From the NCBI GenBank assembly GCA_023427985.1, contig JAEYZM010000029.1, forward strand, positions 124,001 through 188,000: a DNA stretch of 64,000 bases, written 5' to 3'. A program made the translations under genes and the position numbers. The DNA comes from Bacteroidota bacterium. GTDB taxonomy: Bacteria; Bacteroidota; Bacteroidia; Sphingobacteriales; Sphingobacteriaceae. The notes under the pieces were generated by a model. That model saw only the letters and a list, made by a program, of their open reading frames with translations. It was not told the origin of the DNA and did no database searches. Shown here in pieces: positions 1 through 9,100 of the stretch (positions are counted from its first letter, which is position 1; every line of letters begins with the position of its first letter).

Positions 1-327
1 AACCAAATTCATGGATAAATAAATGGTAATAAAACCATAGGCGATCATTACAACTGCCACATAAGACAAAGTTCTAACTCCCCTTTTACCAAAATATTCA
101 TTGATTAAGTCGGTCATGATGAACACTATAGGCCAGTTGAGGACGCCTGCCGACATGTTCAAGGATAAATCTTCGAAGCCCAAAAAATTTAAATTGAGTG
201 GTGGGATTCCCAGTGTACCTTCTACGGAAAAAATTTTCACACCAATAAATTCGGCAATCACAGCGTTTGCAATAAAAAAGCAAGCGAGTACAATAAATAG
301 TCGAGTTTCCTTATTTTTGAGAATCAT
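1..327 (-). CDS. yhhQ: Queuosine precursor transporter, YhhQ/VUT family (partial, C-terminus off the window)
   Basis: The first 109 codons of a minus-strand gene run off the left edge. The start ATG is the complement of 325-327 (MILKNKETRLFIVLACFF). The visible part has a hydrophobic first helix, then the segment IMTDLINEYFGKRGVRTLSY, which is the family signature (a DLINEYxGK block), then another hydrophobic stretch. Members of this inner-membrane family import queuosine precursors (preQ0/preQ1) for tRNA modification. The gene is divergent from the omega-amidase, with only 8 bp between the two start codons, so the promoters must overlap coding sequence. The substrate is taken from the family; it cannot be tested on a fragment. 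Confidence 0.88.
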   Translation of the reverse strand, partial: MILKNKETRLFIVLACFFIANAVIAEFIGVKIFSVEGTLGIPPLNLNFLGFEDLSLNMSAGVLNWPIVFIMTDLINEYFGKRGVRTLSYVAVVMIAYGFITIYLSMNLV

Positions 328-335
328 AATTAGTC

Positions 336-1094
336 ATGAACGATTTAATAATAACAACCATACAGGCCGATTTACAATGGGAAGATAAGTCAAAAAACTT
401 GAAAATGTTTGATGCTTACCTGGAAAATATTGAAAAATCGGACATCATTGTACTCCCAGAAATGTTCAACACTGGCTTTAGTATGAATGCCGATGTGTTA
501 GCAGAAAGCATGAATGACGCAACAGTTCAATGGATGTGCAATACATCGGCACGATTAGACAGTGCAATTTGTGGGAGCCTTATCATTAAAGAAAATGGGA
601 AATATTACAATCGATTGTTGTTTGTAGAACCATCGGGCAAAATTAGTAGCTATGATAAAATACATCTCTTTAGTATGGGCGATGAACACAAATATTTTAG
701 TGCAGGAAGCAAAAATTTGCAATTGGAATATAAGGGTTGGAAAATTAACCCGATCGTTTGTTACGACTTAAGATTTAATGAAGGTATTAGAAATACATCA
801 ACAGATCCTTATGATGTTATAATTGTAGTGGCAAATTGGCCTGAAAAAAGAATTGAACATTGGGATGTATTACTAAAAGCTAGAGCCATTGAAAATCAAT
901 GCTATGTAGTAGGTGTTAATAGAACAGGTGAAGATGGCAACAATATTTTTCATTCGGGACATTCACAAATTGTACATCCATTTGGGAATTTATTGTATTT
1001 TTCAGAGGAATCAGAAATCAACACGATAACATTATCGCGTCAAGATTTAGTTTTTAACAGACGAGCATTCCCATTTATCAAAGACATCGTTTAA
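336..1094 (+). CDS. Nitrilase-superfamily amidohydrolase, probable omega-amidase (YafV type)
   Basis: This 252-residue protein has the length of a single-domain carbon-nitrogen hydrolase. The Glu-Lys-Cys triad is visible: Glu42 in LPEMFNTGFSM, Lys108 in YDKIHLFSMGDEHK and Cys142 in PIVCYDLRF. The GFSM and FSMGDEHK blocks are typical of YafV/Nit2-like omega-amidases, which hydrolyse alpha-ketoglutaramate or alpha-ketosuccinamate to the 2-oxoacid and ammonia in the cytoplasm. There is no signal peptide. A DUF3817 gene follows after 2 bp, so the two are probably cotranscribed. The superfamily is certain; the omega-amidase substrate is inferred from motif style. Confidence 0.88.
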   Translation: MNDLIITTIQADLQWEDKSKNLKMFDAYLENIEKSDIIVLPEMFNTGFSMNADVLAESMNDATVQWMCNTSARLDSAICGSLIIKENGKYYNRLLFVEPSGKISSYDKIHLFSMGDEHKYFSAGSKNLQLEYKGWKINPIVCYDLRFNEGIRNTSTDPYDVIIVVANWPEKRIEHWDVLLKARAIENQCYVVGVNRTGEDGNNIFHSGHSQIVHPFGNLLYFSEESEINTITLSRQDLVFNRRAFPFIKDIV

Positions 1095-1096
1095 TC

Positions 1097-1387
1097 ATGA
1101 ATAATATAAAACTATTAAGAATCATTGGGATTGTAGAAGGATTTTCCTATTTAATATTGCTGTTTGTAGCAATGCCTTTAAAGTATTTTTATGATGATCC
1201 ATCTTGGGTGAAATATACCGGTCAGATACATGGATTTTTATTTGTAGCATATGTATTTTATTGCTTAAAATTAGGATATGAATTTGGTTGGAAATGGATC
1301 TCATTTACTGGACTGTTACTTTTTGCGAGCATTATTCCATTTGGAACATTTTATACCGATTATAAATTATTAAAACCATTAAAATAA
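1097..1387 (+). CDS. DUF3817 family small membrane protein
   Basis: The protein has 96 residues and about three hydrophobic segments, near residues 12-28, 41-60 and 68-84. The layout, with an N-terminal RIIGIVEGFSYLILLF stretch, a GxxHG-like block (GQIHGFLF) and a basic end, matches DUF3817, known from YdzA-like integral membrane proteins. The function is unknown. It starts 2 bp after the omega-amidase stop and 17 bp before the TPR gene, so it sits inside a co-directional run. The family call is from pattern memory. Confidence 0.75.
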   Translation: MNNIKLLRIIGIVEGFSYLILLFVAMPLKYFYDDPSWVKYTGQIHGFLFVAYVFYCLKLGYEFGWKWISFTGLLLFASIIPFGTFYTDYKLLKPLK

Positions 1388-1404
1388 AAGCACAATAGTT
1401 AAAG

Positions 1405-2637
1405 ATGAATAGAGTTGTAATATTTAGTGCACTAGTAATTTCAATATTTTTATTGATTTTTATAGAAAGTGTTAAGGCAACTGACCCAATTATTGAAAAG
1501 TCTGAGTTATTAATTTCAAAAAAAAAATATGCAAGTGCCTACAAGCTTTTAAACAAAGCTGAAATTAAGACCAAGTCAATTGATTATCTAATAAAAAGAC
1601 AGGAATTACTTTTAAAATATGGGATTTCTACAAACAAGCATCAGACATTTTATATTAAAGATATCAAGTCGGAACAAGAAATTCTCAACTTTTCGGAGAA
1701 CTCAAAAGGATTTCTAAAAGTAAACTATGATGCTATTTCTCTTTTTGATTCACTTTTGAAAAAAGATCCCAATAATTGCAAATTAAATAAAGCATACGGA
1801 GAGTATTATTTCGATGCATATTTAAAATATTCAGAGAATTGGATTATTTCAAAAAAAGACTTACTTCAAAGAATCGCTATTTATAATGAAAAGGCAACTT
1901 ATAGTACCTGTGCAGAAGCAATAAATTATTACGCATTAGGACAAGTATTGATAAATAAGAATAAATTCAAAGAATCAATTTATTTTTTCAATATTGCTGT
2001 TACAAAAGATAGCGTAAATGCATACTATCTTTACAATTTAGCATATGCTTATCTTTTTGTTCGTAATAATGAAAAAGCAATTGTACATGCACAAAAAGCT
2101 ATCAAATATTCAACAAATACACTGCTTTCCAACGATGCGTATCGTTTAATTGGTCAAGCTTATGTTGACATGAAAGAATACGATAAAGCAATCAGAAATT
2201 TCGAATTAGCAGATCGCTTAGACACTACCAGTTATGCAAATAAAATGTCAATTATAAATGTATATTTAAAGACAAACAATCCAAATTGGGATTCGATTTT
2301 GAATATAGTTTATGAATATGCAAAATATGACGTTCAATTTTACAATTTAACCGAAAGGGTTTTTGAATCTAACCAAGCTTTAGATAAACTATTGCTAGTC
2401 TATGAAAATCTCTACAAAAAAAATGAAAGTAATGACACATTAGCAGGGAATTTATTATATTTCATGGGAAGAATACATTCTTATAGCAATATAGAAAAAG
2501 CTAGAAATATGTACCTTTCGTCTAAAGATAGATTTGAAAAAATCTATCAAAAGGATCATAATGTATTTGTTGTAATTCGGGAATCGATAGATGCTTTGAA
2601 CGAATATGATAATGAATTAGATCGTTCGAAAAAATAA
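1405..2637 (+). CDS. Exported TPR-repeat protein
   Basis: The 410-residue protein begins with a signal-peptide-like stretch (short basic start, hydrophobic core around residues 5-22, then KATDP). The middle, about residues 165-290, holds consecutive tetratricopeptide repeats, with YALGQVLINKNKFKESIYFF, YNLAYAYLFVRNNEKAI and YRLIGQAYVDMKEYDKAI as the clearest units. TPR proteins scaffold protein complexes; no enzymatic motif is visible. There is no lipobox Cys, so it is probably periplasmic or held by an uncleaved helix. The PAS kinase starts 35 bp later. I do not recognise a specific function. Confidence 0.75.
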   Translation: MNRVVIFSALVISIFLLIFIESVKATDPIIEKSELLISKKKYASAYKLLNKAEIKTKSIDYLIKRQELLLKYGISTNKHQTFYIKDIKSEQEILNFSENSKGFLKVNYDAISLFDSLLKKDPNNCKLNKAYGEYYFDAYLKYSENWIISKKDLLQRIAIYNEKATYSTCAEAINYYALGQVLINKNKFKESIYFFNIAVTKDSVNAYYLYNLAYAYLFVRNNEKAIVHAQKAIKYSTNTLLSNDAYRLIGQAYVDMKEYDKAIRNFELADRLDTTSYANKMSIINVYLKTNNPNWDSILNIVYEYAKYDVQFYNLTERVFESNQALDKLLLVYENLYKKNESNDTLAGNLLYFMGRIHSYSNIEKARNMYLSSKDRFEKIYQKDHNVFVVIRESIDALNEYDNELDRSKK

Positions 2638-2672
2638 ATAATTAGAACATAAGATTATAGATTTGAAAGAAT

Positions 2673-3749
2673 ATGCCAAATCCAAATAGTTCAATAAAAC
2701 TAGAACATTTTAAAAGTTTTTTTGACTTATCAGCAGACATTTTATGTATTGCAGGATTTGATGGATATTTCAAATACGTCAATCATTCTTTGGTTCATAT
2801 TTTAGAATATTCAAAAGAAGAATTATATAACAAACCCATTGATTCTTTTATACATCCCGAAGATGTACGACTTACGCAAGACTATAGAAAGAGTATTAAA
2901 GGCAACAATTCTCAATTTCACATTGAAAATAGATATGTAAGCAAATCGGGGAAAATCATTTGGTTTTCATGGACTGCAATACCCAAACAAGATGAACAGT
3001 TTGTATTTGCGATCGCAAAAGATATCACACATGTAAAAATGTTGGAACAAGAGCGTTCTAAAAAACTTAAAGATTTGCATCGAAAACTATCTGAGATTAA
3101 ACAAAGTAATTTTAGTACCTCTCATGATTTAAGATCCCCAGTTAATAATATCATTTCTTTGTTTACACTAATAGACACTGTTAAAATTGTTGATAACGAC
3201 GTGAATGAATTTTTAAGACTAATCAAGATGAATGCCGATGAGTTGAAAAAACGTCTAGATCACTCAGTAGACAAATTAATACATGAAGAATTCAATTCTG
3301 TTGTATCAGAAGATTTGAATTTACATATAGTTTTAGAACATGTATTGGGTTCAATTAAAAATATAATTTCAGATGCTAGGGCTACATTTAAAATTGATTT
3401 TAATGCATATGATGAAATTTATTATCCCAAAGATTTCCTCGAGAGCATCCTTTTAAATTTAATTACAAATTCAATTAAATATAGACAACCCAATCAAGAC
3501 CCAATTATAGAAATTAGAGCTTCCTTTATCGATGGTAAAAAATCTATAATTTATAAAGACAATGGGTTGGGATTTGATGTTTTGGGTATGAAGGATAAGC
3601 TATTTAAAATAAAGCAAAATTCCTCAGAAAACTCAGAAAGTAAAGGTGTAGGTTTATATTTAATTTACAACTACATTAATAGTATGGGAGGTGAAATTTT
3701 CATCGAAAGCAGTAAATTAGAAGGAAGTACATTTACTATCATATTCTAA
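2673..3749 (+). CDS. PAS-domain sensor histidine kinase, soluble
   Basis: Of the 358 residues, about 11-125 form a PAS domain (DILCIAGFDGYFKYVNHSL, then a PAC-like end at WFSWTAIPKQ...AIAKDITH). The dimerisation box has the phospho-acceptor His151 in TSHDLRSPVNNI. The ATPase domain shows an N box (LLNLITNSIKY), a G1 box (KDNGLGFD) and a G2 box (SKGVGLYLIYN). No transmembrane segment or signal peptide is present, so it should sense a cytoplasmic or membrane-associated cue. No response regulator is adjacent, making it an orphan kinase. A TAGATTTG box at 2658-2665 resembles the phylum -7 element. The exporter operon downstream is 78 bp away; any link between them is a guess. Confidence 0.88.
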   Translation: MPNPNSSIKLEHFKSFFDLSADILCIAGFDGYFKYVNHSLVHILEYSKEELYNKPIDSFIHPEDVRLTQDYRKSIKGNNSQFHIENRYVSKSGKIIWFSWTAIPKQDEQFVFAIAKDITHVKMLEQERSKKLKDLHRKLSEIKQSNFSTSHDLRSPVNNIISLFTLIDTVKIVDNDVNEFLRLIKMNADELKKRLDHSVDKLIHEEFNSVVSEDLNLHIVLEHVLGSIKNIISDARATFKIDFNAYDEIYYPKDFLESILLNLITNSIKYRQPNQDPIIEIRASFIDGKKSIIYKDNGLGFDVLGMKDKLFKIKQNSSENSESKGVGLYLIYNYINSMGGEIFIESSKLEGSTFTIIF

Positions 3750-3827
3750 TTCTTTCACCACATAATCGTTACGTAACAATAAAGTTATTCGCTAAAATTC
3801 CTAATAGTATTTACTTATAATTGATTT

Positions 3828-4505
3828 ATGATTCAATTAAAGGATATTAGCAAATCATATTACATCGGGAATACTCCACTAAAAGTTTTAAAGGGCATTG
3901 ACCTTTCAATAGAAGAAGGTGAATTTGTTTCTATCATGGGGTCCTCAGGTTCTGGAAAATCAACCTTACTGAATATTTTGGGAATACTTGATCATTATGA
4001 CGCGGGTGAATATAAACTTGCGGGTACACTTATCAAAAATTTATCAGAAACTCAAGCGGCACAATACAGAAATAGGATGTTAGGTTTTGTGTTTCAATCC
4101 TTCAATTTAATATCGTTTAAAAATGCTATGGAAAATGTAGCACTCCCACTCTATTATCAAGGTATTTCTAGAAAGAAAAGAAATATTATAGCTATGGAGT
4201 ATCTGGATAAAGTTGGATTAAAAGAATGGGCAGAACATTTACCAAGTGAAATGTCTGGTGGTCAAAAACAACGAGTTGCAATTGCTAGAGCATTAATTGC
4301 TAATCCAAAAATAATTCTAGCGGATGAACCCACTGGGGCATTAGATACACAAACATCTTATGAGGTAATGAATTTACTGAAAGATATCAACGACTCTGGG
4401 ATGACAATTATAATCGTAACACATGAACACGATATTGCCGACAAAACTCAACGTGTTATTAAATTAAAAGACGGTATCATCGAAAATAATCTAGTCAATG
4501 TTTGA
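3828..4505 (+). CDS. ABC transporter ATP-binding protein, MacB/LolD type
   Basis: This 225-residue nucleotide-binding subunit has Walker A GSSGSGKST (residues 38-46), Q-loop FVFQSFNL, the signature MSGGQKQRVAIARAL, and Walker B ILADEPTGALD followed by the switch His in VTHEHD. It is the single-domain ATPase of the MacB/LolD/FtsE group, which drives mechanotransmission-type exporters rather than classic transmembrane pumping. Its 3' end overlaps the first permease gene by 8 bp, which implies translational coupling. With two permeases and an adaptor downstream it forms a complete four-gene exporter lacking only an outer-membrane channel. The substrate cannot be read from sequence. Confidence 0.93.
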   Translation: MIQLKDISKSYYIGNTPLKVLKGIDLSIEEGEFVSIMGSSGSGKSTLLNILGILDHYDAGEYKLAGTLIKNLSETQAAQYRNRMLGFVFQSFNLISFKNAMENVALPLYYQGISRKKRNIIAMEYLDKVGLKEWAEHLPSEMSGGQKQRVAIARALIANPKIILADEPTGALDTQTSYEVMNLLKDINDSGMTIIIVTHEHDIADKTQRVIKLKDGIIENNLVNV

Positions 4506-5727
4506 TATTGATAAATGGCAAGAAATTTTCAGTACAATACGTAAAAATAAATTACGTACTGTACTTACTGGCTTTTCTGTAGCTTGGGGAATTTTCATTC
4601 TTATTGTTTTATTAGGATCTGGTCAAGGTTTAAAAAATGGTGCTGAACATCAGTTTTTATCGGATGCCAGCAATGCTATTTGGATTCAAGGTGGTGAAAC
4701 AAGTATCCCATATGAGGGTATGCAAATTGGAAGAAGAATCAAACTAAAAAACGAAGATTATGATTATATAAAAAACAATATTGAGGGACTGGAATATATA
4801 ACTGTGGCAAGAGATGTGCCTAATGTTAAAAGTATAAATTATAAAAATGAAAAAGGTTCGTTTTTAGTGAGGTCATGTGCCGCAGACCATGATCGATTAG
4901 AAATTGCAAAAATTATATCTGGCCGATTTATAAATACAATAGATGTAGAAGAATCGAGAAAAGTATGCGTCATTGGTGAGCCCGTAAAAAAAGCTCTGTT
5001 CAAAGAAGAAGATCCAATAGGCAAATACATCGATGTAACTGGCATTCCTTATAAAGTAATTGGAGTTTTCAAGGACGAAGGCAGACAAGACAACGACAGG
5101 TTGTATATCCCAATTTCCACGATGCAAAAATCATATAATGGAAAAGATTATGTCGATGTAATATGGTTTAGCACCGGCAATGCTTCTTTAACTAGCAGCA
5201 ACCGAATGATGGAAGAAGCAAAATCGTACATCTATTCCAAATATAAAATTCATCCAGACGATGAGCGAGCGATGTTCATATTCAACAATAATGAGAATTA
5301 CAAAAATGTTATGAACCTACTAAATGGTATTACATTTTTTGTTTGGATTATTGGTATTGGAACCATTATCGCTGGAATTGTAGGTGTGAGTAATATCATG
5401 ATGATTGTTGTAAAAGAAAGAACTAAAGAAATTGGTATTCGAAAAGCTTTAGGTGCTAGTCCATTTTCCGTCATTAGTTTGATCATTCAGGAATCTGTAT
5501 TAATTACATCGTTTGCAGGTTATTTAGGATTAGTGCTAGGTGTTGTTGTAACAGAATTAGCAAAAAAATTCATGCCTGCTTCAGACTTTTTTAGAAATCC
5601 AGAAGTAGATCTTGGAATTGCAATAACTGCTACTCTATTGCTAGTAATTTCTGGCGCAATCGCTGGATTAGTACCAGCAGTTAAAGCTGCAAATATTAGA
5701 CCCATTGAAGCACTTAAAGACGAATAA
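4498..5727 (+). CDS. ABC transporter permease, FtsX/MacB type (first of two paralogues)
   Basis: The 409-residue protein has the MacB_PCD plus FtsX layout. A first transmembrane helix lies near residues 22-42, a large periplasmic domain spans about 45-265, and three C-terminal helices carry the family block VSNIMMIVVKERTKEIGIRK and an ending PVKAANIRPIEALKDE-like motif. It begins MFDIDKWQEIFSTIRKNKLRT, almost the same as the next gene. It is an inner-membrane permease and probably forms a heterodimer with the second permease on the shared ATPase. It overlaps the ATPase gene by 8 bp and is followed by the paralogue after 2 bp. Confidence 0.92.
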   Translation: MFDIDKWQEIFSTIRKNKLRTVLTGFSVAWGIFILIVLLGSGQGLKNGAEHQFLSDASNAIWIQGGETSIPYEGMQIGRRIKLKNEDYDYIKNNIEGLEYITVARDVPNVKSINYKNEKGSFLVRSCAADHDRLEIAKIISGRFINTIDVEESRKVCVIGEPVKKALFKEEDPIGKYIDVTGIPYKVIGVFKDEGRQDNDRLYIPISTMQKSYNGKDYVDVIWFSTGNASLTSSNRMMEEAKSYIYSKYKIHPDDERAMFIFNNNENYKNVMNLLNGITFFVWIIGIGTIIAGIVGVSNIMMIVVKERTKEIGIRKALGASPFSVISLIIQESVLITSFAGYLGLVLGVVVTELAKKFMPASDFFRNPEVDLGIAITATLLLVISGAIAGLVPAVKAANIRPIEALKDE

Positions 5728-5729
5728 TT

Positions 5730-6989
5730 ATGTTTGACAGAGACAGTTGGCAAGAAATTTTAAGCAGCATTAAGAAAAATAAATTACGTACAGCCTTAAC
5801 TGCTTTTGGAGTATTCTGGGGAATCTTCATGTTAGTAATTATGCTTGGTTCTGGGAATGGACTAAGAAATGGTGTAACTGGAGGATTTGATGGCTTTGCT
5901 ACCAATAGTTTTTTTATTTGGGCACAGAAAACCAACAAACCTTATAAAGGATTTCAACCTGGAAGAAGATTTAATTATAATAACGAGGATACTGAGGCAA
6001 TAAAGAACAATATAAAAGATGCTCAATATGTTTGTGCAAGAAATCAGTTGGGGGGATTTAGAGGCGGGAACAATGTTTCAAGAGGAGTAAAAACAGGACA
6101 GTTTTCTGTTTATGGTGATTTCCCAGAATTCTATAATATACAACCCATGCGAAATCTAAAAGGTAGATTTATTAATGAACTAGATATTGAGCAAAAGCGC
6201 AAAATTGCAATCATTGGCGACCGTGTACAAGAAATACTATTTGAAAAGAATGAGGATCCAATTGGTCAATACATTCGAATAAATGGTGTTTACTTTCAGG
6301 TTGTAGGAACATTCAAAGCACGTTCTTCTGGAGGACAAGGAGGTGATGAATCACAAACTGTATTCGTACCGTTTACAACTTTTCAAACAGCTTTCAATTT
6401 TGGAAATTTAGTAGGCTGGTACTCCATTACTTCTAAAGAATCGGTACCAGTTGAATACGTTGAAAAGCAAGTAATTGAATTGCTTAAACAAAGACATAAT
6501 ATAGCACCCAATGACGAATTAGCGATTGGACATTGGAATATGGGTAAAGAATTTGGTAAAATCTCTGGATTGTTTTCTGGTATAGATTTATTGGTCTGGA
6601 TCGTAGGTACAGGAACTTTAATTGCTGGTGTAATTGGTGTAAGCAATATTATGCTCATTGTTGTAAAAGAAAGAACAAAAGAAATTGGAGTAAAAAGAGC
6701 ATTGGGTGCAACACCAATTCTCATTGTGAGTCAAATTATTTTAGAATCTGTTTTTCTTACTACTATAGCTGGCTATTTTGGATTACTTGCAGGGGTTGGA
6801 TTATTGGAGTTGATTGGTACAGCTATGGGTTCAAATTCAGATGGCGGAATGTTCACAAACCCACAAGTAGATTTTGGGATTGCAATTACAGCATTAACAG
6901 TTCTGATAGTATCAGGAGCATTAGCAGGTTTAATCCCCGCTAGTAAAGCAGTGCAAGTAAAACCGATAGAAGCATTGAGGTATGAGTAA
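5730..6989 (+). CDS. ABC transporter permease, FtsX/MacB type (second paralogue)
   Basis: The 419-residue protein is parallel to the upstream permease over its whole length: start MFDRDSWQEILSSIKKNKLRT, first helix near residues 22-42, periplasmic MacB_PCD domain, and C-terminal helices with VSNIMLIVVKERTKEIGVKR and an ending of VKPIEALRYE. It differs mainly in the periplasmic domain, which has glycine-rich inserts (GGFRGGNN, SSGGQGGDES). Tandem duplication followed by divergence of the periplasmic part suggests a heterodimeric exporter. It starts 2 bp after the first permease and is followed after 83 bp by the adaptor gene. Confidence 0.92.
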   Translation: MFDRDSWQEILSSIKKNKLRTALTAFGVFWGIFMLVIMLGSGNGLRNGVTGGFDGFATNSFFIWAQKTNKPYKGFQPGRRFNYNNEDTEAIKNNIKDAQYVCARNQLGGFRGGNNVSRGVKTGQFSVYGDFPEFYNIQPMRNLKGRFINELDIEQKRKIAIIGDRVQEILFEKNEDPIGQYIRINGVYFQVVGTFKARSSGGQGGDESQTVFVPFTTFQTAFNFGNLVGWYSITSKESVPVEYVEKQVIELLKQRHNIAPNDELAIGHWNMGKEFGKISGLFSGIDLLVWIVGTGTLIAGVIGVSNIMLIVVKERTKEIGVKRALGATPILIVSQIILESVFLTTIAGYFGLLAGVGLLELIGTAMGSNSDGGMFTNPQVDFGIAITALTVLIVSGALAGLIPASKAVQVKPIEALRYE

Positions 6990-7072
6990 TCTTTATCACC
7001 CCATCGCCTTTTAAGGATTTACCTTTATAAATTTGAATTGACAAAATTTAATAAATAAATATTAGCATAGAA

Positions 7073-8179
7073 ATGAAAAAAATTATTCGAATTACATTAC
7101 TGATAGTTTTATTAGCATCCTTTCTAGGAACGCTTTATTTCCTTTGGAAAAAATCAGAAAAAAAACCAGAAGTATTTAATCTTGAAAGTCCAAGTGTAAA
7201 TAATATAATTAAAAAAACTGTAGCAACAGGTGCAGTTGTTCCAAGAAAAGAAGTAGACATTAAACCACGTGTTTCTGGAATCATTGAAGAGTTGTATGTT
7301 GAAGCGGGTCAAATGGTTCGTCGAGGTGATAAAATTGCAAGAGTGAAAATTATACCTAATATGGTGAATTTGAACGAAGCGGAAAGTAGATTGAATAGGG
7401 CTAAGATTAATTTTAATAATATCAAAATAGATTTCGATAGGAATAAAAAATTGTACGAGCAAAAAGTAATTTCATTAGCTGAATTTCAACGCTTCGAATT
7501 GAATTACAACACTGCTAAAGAAGAGCTAGAAACTTCAGAAAATAATTTACAATTAATTAAACAAGGAACATCTAAATCACTTGGATCTGCAACTAATACC
7601 ATCATAACAGCTACTATTGATGGAATGATTTTGAATGTCCCAGTAAAGGTTGGAAATTCTGTTATTGAAAGTAATACCTTTAATGAAGGTACAACGATTG
7701 CTACTGTTGCCGATATGAAAGATATGATTTTTCAAGGTAAAGTGGATGAATCAGAAGTTGGGAAAATTAAACAAGGTATGAGCTTGATCGTAACCATTGG
7801 TGCTATTACGAGCGATAAATACGATGCTGTATTAGAATATATCTCTCCTAAAGGTGTGGAACAAGATGGCGCGATTCAATTTGAAATTAAAGCTGCTATG
7901 AAGTTAAAACCAGGGAGCTTTATTCGTGCAGGATATTCCGCGAATGCTGATATCGTTCTAGAAAGAAGGGACTCCGTTTTAAGTATTCCAGAAAGTGTTA
8001 TAAAATTTGAAGGTGATACCGCATATGTCGAAGTTGAAACAACAAATCAGCAATTCAAAAAAACCTATATCAAGACAGGTTTATCAGATGGTATAAATAT
8101 AGAAGTTATTGAAGGAATTGATAAGAAAATGAAATTGAAAGGTAATAAAAAGGAAGATACACCAATCACAGAGCAATAA
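7073..8179 (+). CDS. Periplasmic adaptor (membrane fusion protein), MacA/HlyD type
   Basis: The 368-residue protein has an N-terminal membrane anchor (about residues 5-24), a split lipoyl-like domain (VVPRKEVDIKPRVSGIIEEL and later ATIDGMILNVPVKVGNSV), a coiled-coil hairpin near 100-165 and a beta-barrel/membrane-proximal C-terminal part. In MacAB-type systems the adaptor links the permease to an outer-membrane TolC-like channel and stimulates the ATPase. No TolC homologue is in the window, so it would have to be encoded elsewhere. The gene ends the exporter operon, with a strong hairpin terminator 17 bp after the stop. Confidence 0.92.
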   Translation: MKKIIRITLLIVLLASFLGTLYFLWKKSEKKPEVFNLESPSVNNIIKKTVATGAVVPRKEVDIKPRVSGIIEELYVEAGQMVRRGDKIARVKIIPNMVNLNEAESRLNRAKINFNNIKIDFDRNKKLYEQKVISLAEFQRFELNYNTAKEELETSENNLQLIKQGTSKSLGSATNTIITATIDGMILNVPVKVGNSVIESNTFNEGTTIATVADMKDMIFQGKVDESEVGKIKQGMSLIVTIGAITSDKYDAVLEYISPKGVEQDGAIQFEIKAAMKLKPGSFIRAGYSANADIVLERRDSVLSIPESVIKFEGDTAYVEVETTNQQFKKTYIKTGLSDGINIEVIEGIDKKMKLKGNKKEDTPITEQ

Positions 8180-8195
8180 TTTAGCTCTTATAAAT

Positions 8196-8225
8196 AAAAA
8201 GCTCCGAAAAAAATCGGAGCTTTTT
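8196..8225 (+). terminator. Rho-independent terminator of the ABC exporter operon
   Basis: A perfect 12-bp stem, AAAAAGCTCCGA pairing with TCGGAGCTTTTT around a six-A loop, begins 17 bp after the adaptor stop codon. The T run makes it a strong intrinsic terminator on the plus strand. It could also work weakly on the other strand. Confidence 0.88.
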
Positions 8226-8320
8226 ATTTGCTATCAATCCATGCAAATTCTTGGGACTTTATAAAGAACGTCGATTGATAATAGAAAGACGCTTTACACA
8301 TCCAATTAGTTGTACCAATA

Positions 8321-9040
8321 TTAAAATATATCTAGAAGTGATTCTACAGCCAAGGTTTTTTCAATCGTAAAACCTTCTGCATATACACCGTTCTTAGTAA
8401 GTTTTCCAAATTCTCTTGCTCTTGCAATTATAGATTCTAAGAAATCAGGTGATGATATATAGGTCGATGGTTCTTCAGAATTAGGATCAAAAAATTGAGT
8501 TTTAAATGCTCGTATAGATGCCATCTTTTTTTCAAATTGTTTACTTACATCAACAACAAAGTCGGGTTGTATGTAACGATCTTGAATGTAATGGTAAATA
8601 ACTTTTGGTCGCCATGCTTCTTGCAATTCACCATTATCGAATGTTTGAATTTTAACTAAGCCAGCTTTAAAAAATGATTCGGAAACTAATTTCGCTCCTC
8701 TCCCATGGTCTGGATGTCTATCCTCTATCGCATTTGCTAAAACAATTTCTGGTTTATATTTTCTAATAGCTCGAATGATGGCTAATTGTGAATCTGTACT
8801 TAAATCAAAGAAACAATCGTCGAGATTTAAATTTTCACGAACATGAATTCCTAAGATTTTAGTTGCTTCTTCCGATTCTTGAGCTCTAGTCTCTGCAGTG
8901 CCTCTTGTACCCATCTCTCCCCTTGTTAAATCGACAATCCCAACTTTTAAACCCTGTTCAACATGCTTGATGATGGTACCAGAACATGCAAGCTCTGCAT
9001 CATCTGGATGAGCCGCAAAAACTAAAACATCTAATTTCAT
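8321..9040 (-). CDS. bshB1: Bacillithiol biosynthesis deacetylase BshB1
   Basis: The 239-residue protein is of the PIG-L/LmbE zinc deacetylase family. The metal-binding AHPDD motif is at residues 10-14 and the second metal His is in RHPDHGRGA (about His112). The TRGEMGTRGTAETRAQESEE block is characteristic of BshB1, which removes the acetyl group from GlcNAc-malate to give GlcN-malate, the second step of bacillithiol synthesis in the cytoplasm. BshA and BshC are not in this window. The upstream region contains a degenerate octamer repeat that could affect its expression. Confidence 0.92.
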   Translation of the reverse strand: MKLDVLVFAAHPDDAELACSGTIIKHVEQGLKVGIVDLTRGEMGTRGTAETRAQESEEATKILGIHVRENLNLDDCFFDLSTDSQLAIIRAIRKYKPEIVLANAIEDRHPDHGRGAKLVSESFFKAGLVKIQTFDNGELQEAWRPKVIYHYIQDRYIQPDFVVDVSKQFEKKMASIRAFKTQFFDPNSEEPSTYISSPDFLESIIARAREFGKLTKNGVYAEGFTIEKTLAVESLLDIF

Positions 9041-9063
9041 GCTGCAAAGATAATGAAAATTCG

Positions 9064-9090
9064 GAGGTTCGAGGTTCGTATGCTCGTATG
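9064..9090 (-). repeat. Degenerate octamer repeat related to the array at 23565-23620
   Basis: Read on the minus strand, this short stretch consists of imperfect 8-bp units such as GCATACGA and ACCTCGAA. It shares the exact 16-mer ACGAGCATACGAACCT with the octamer array at 23565-23620. It lies between the DUF4294 stop and the bshB1 start, in the region where the bshB1 leader or promoter should be. Confidence 0.75.
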
Positions 9091-9100
9091 CTTAGGGAAT

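Noticed and set aside
6383..6724. Minus-strand open frame of 113 codons in the second permease
   Set aside because: It mirrors conserved FtsX helices. The first permease has a similar but shorter shadow at the matching place, as expected from duplication rather than a gene.
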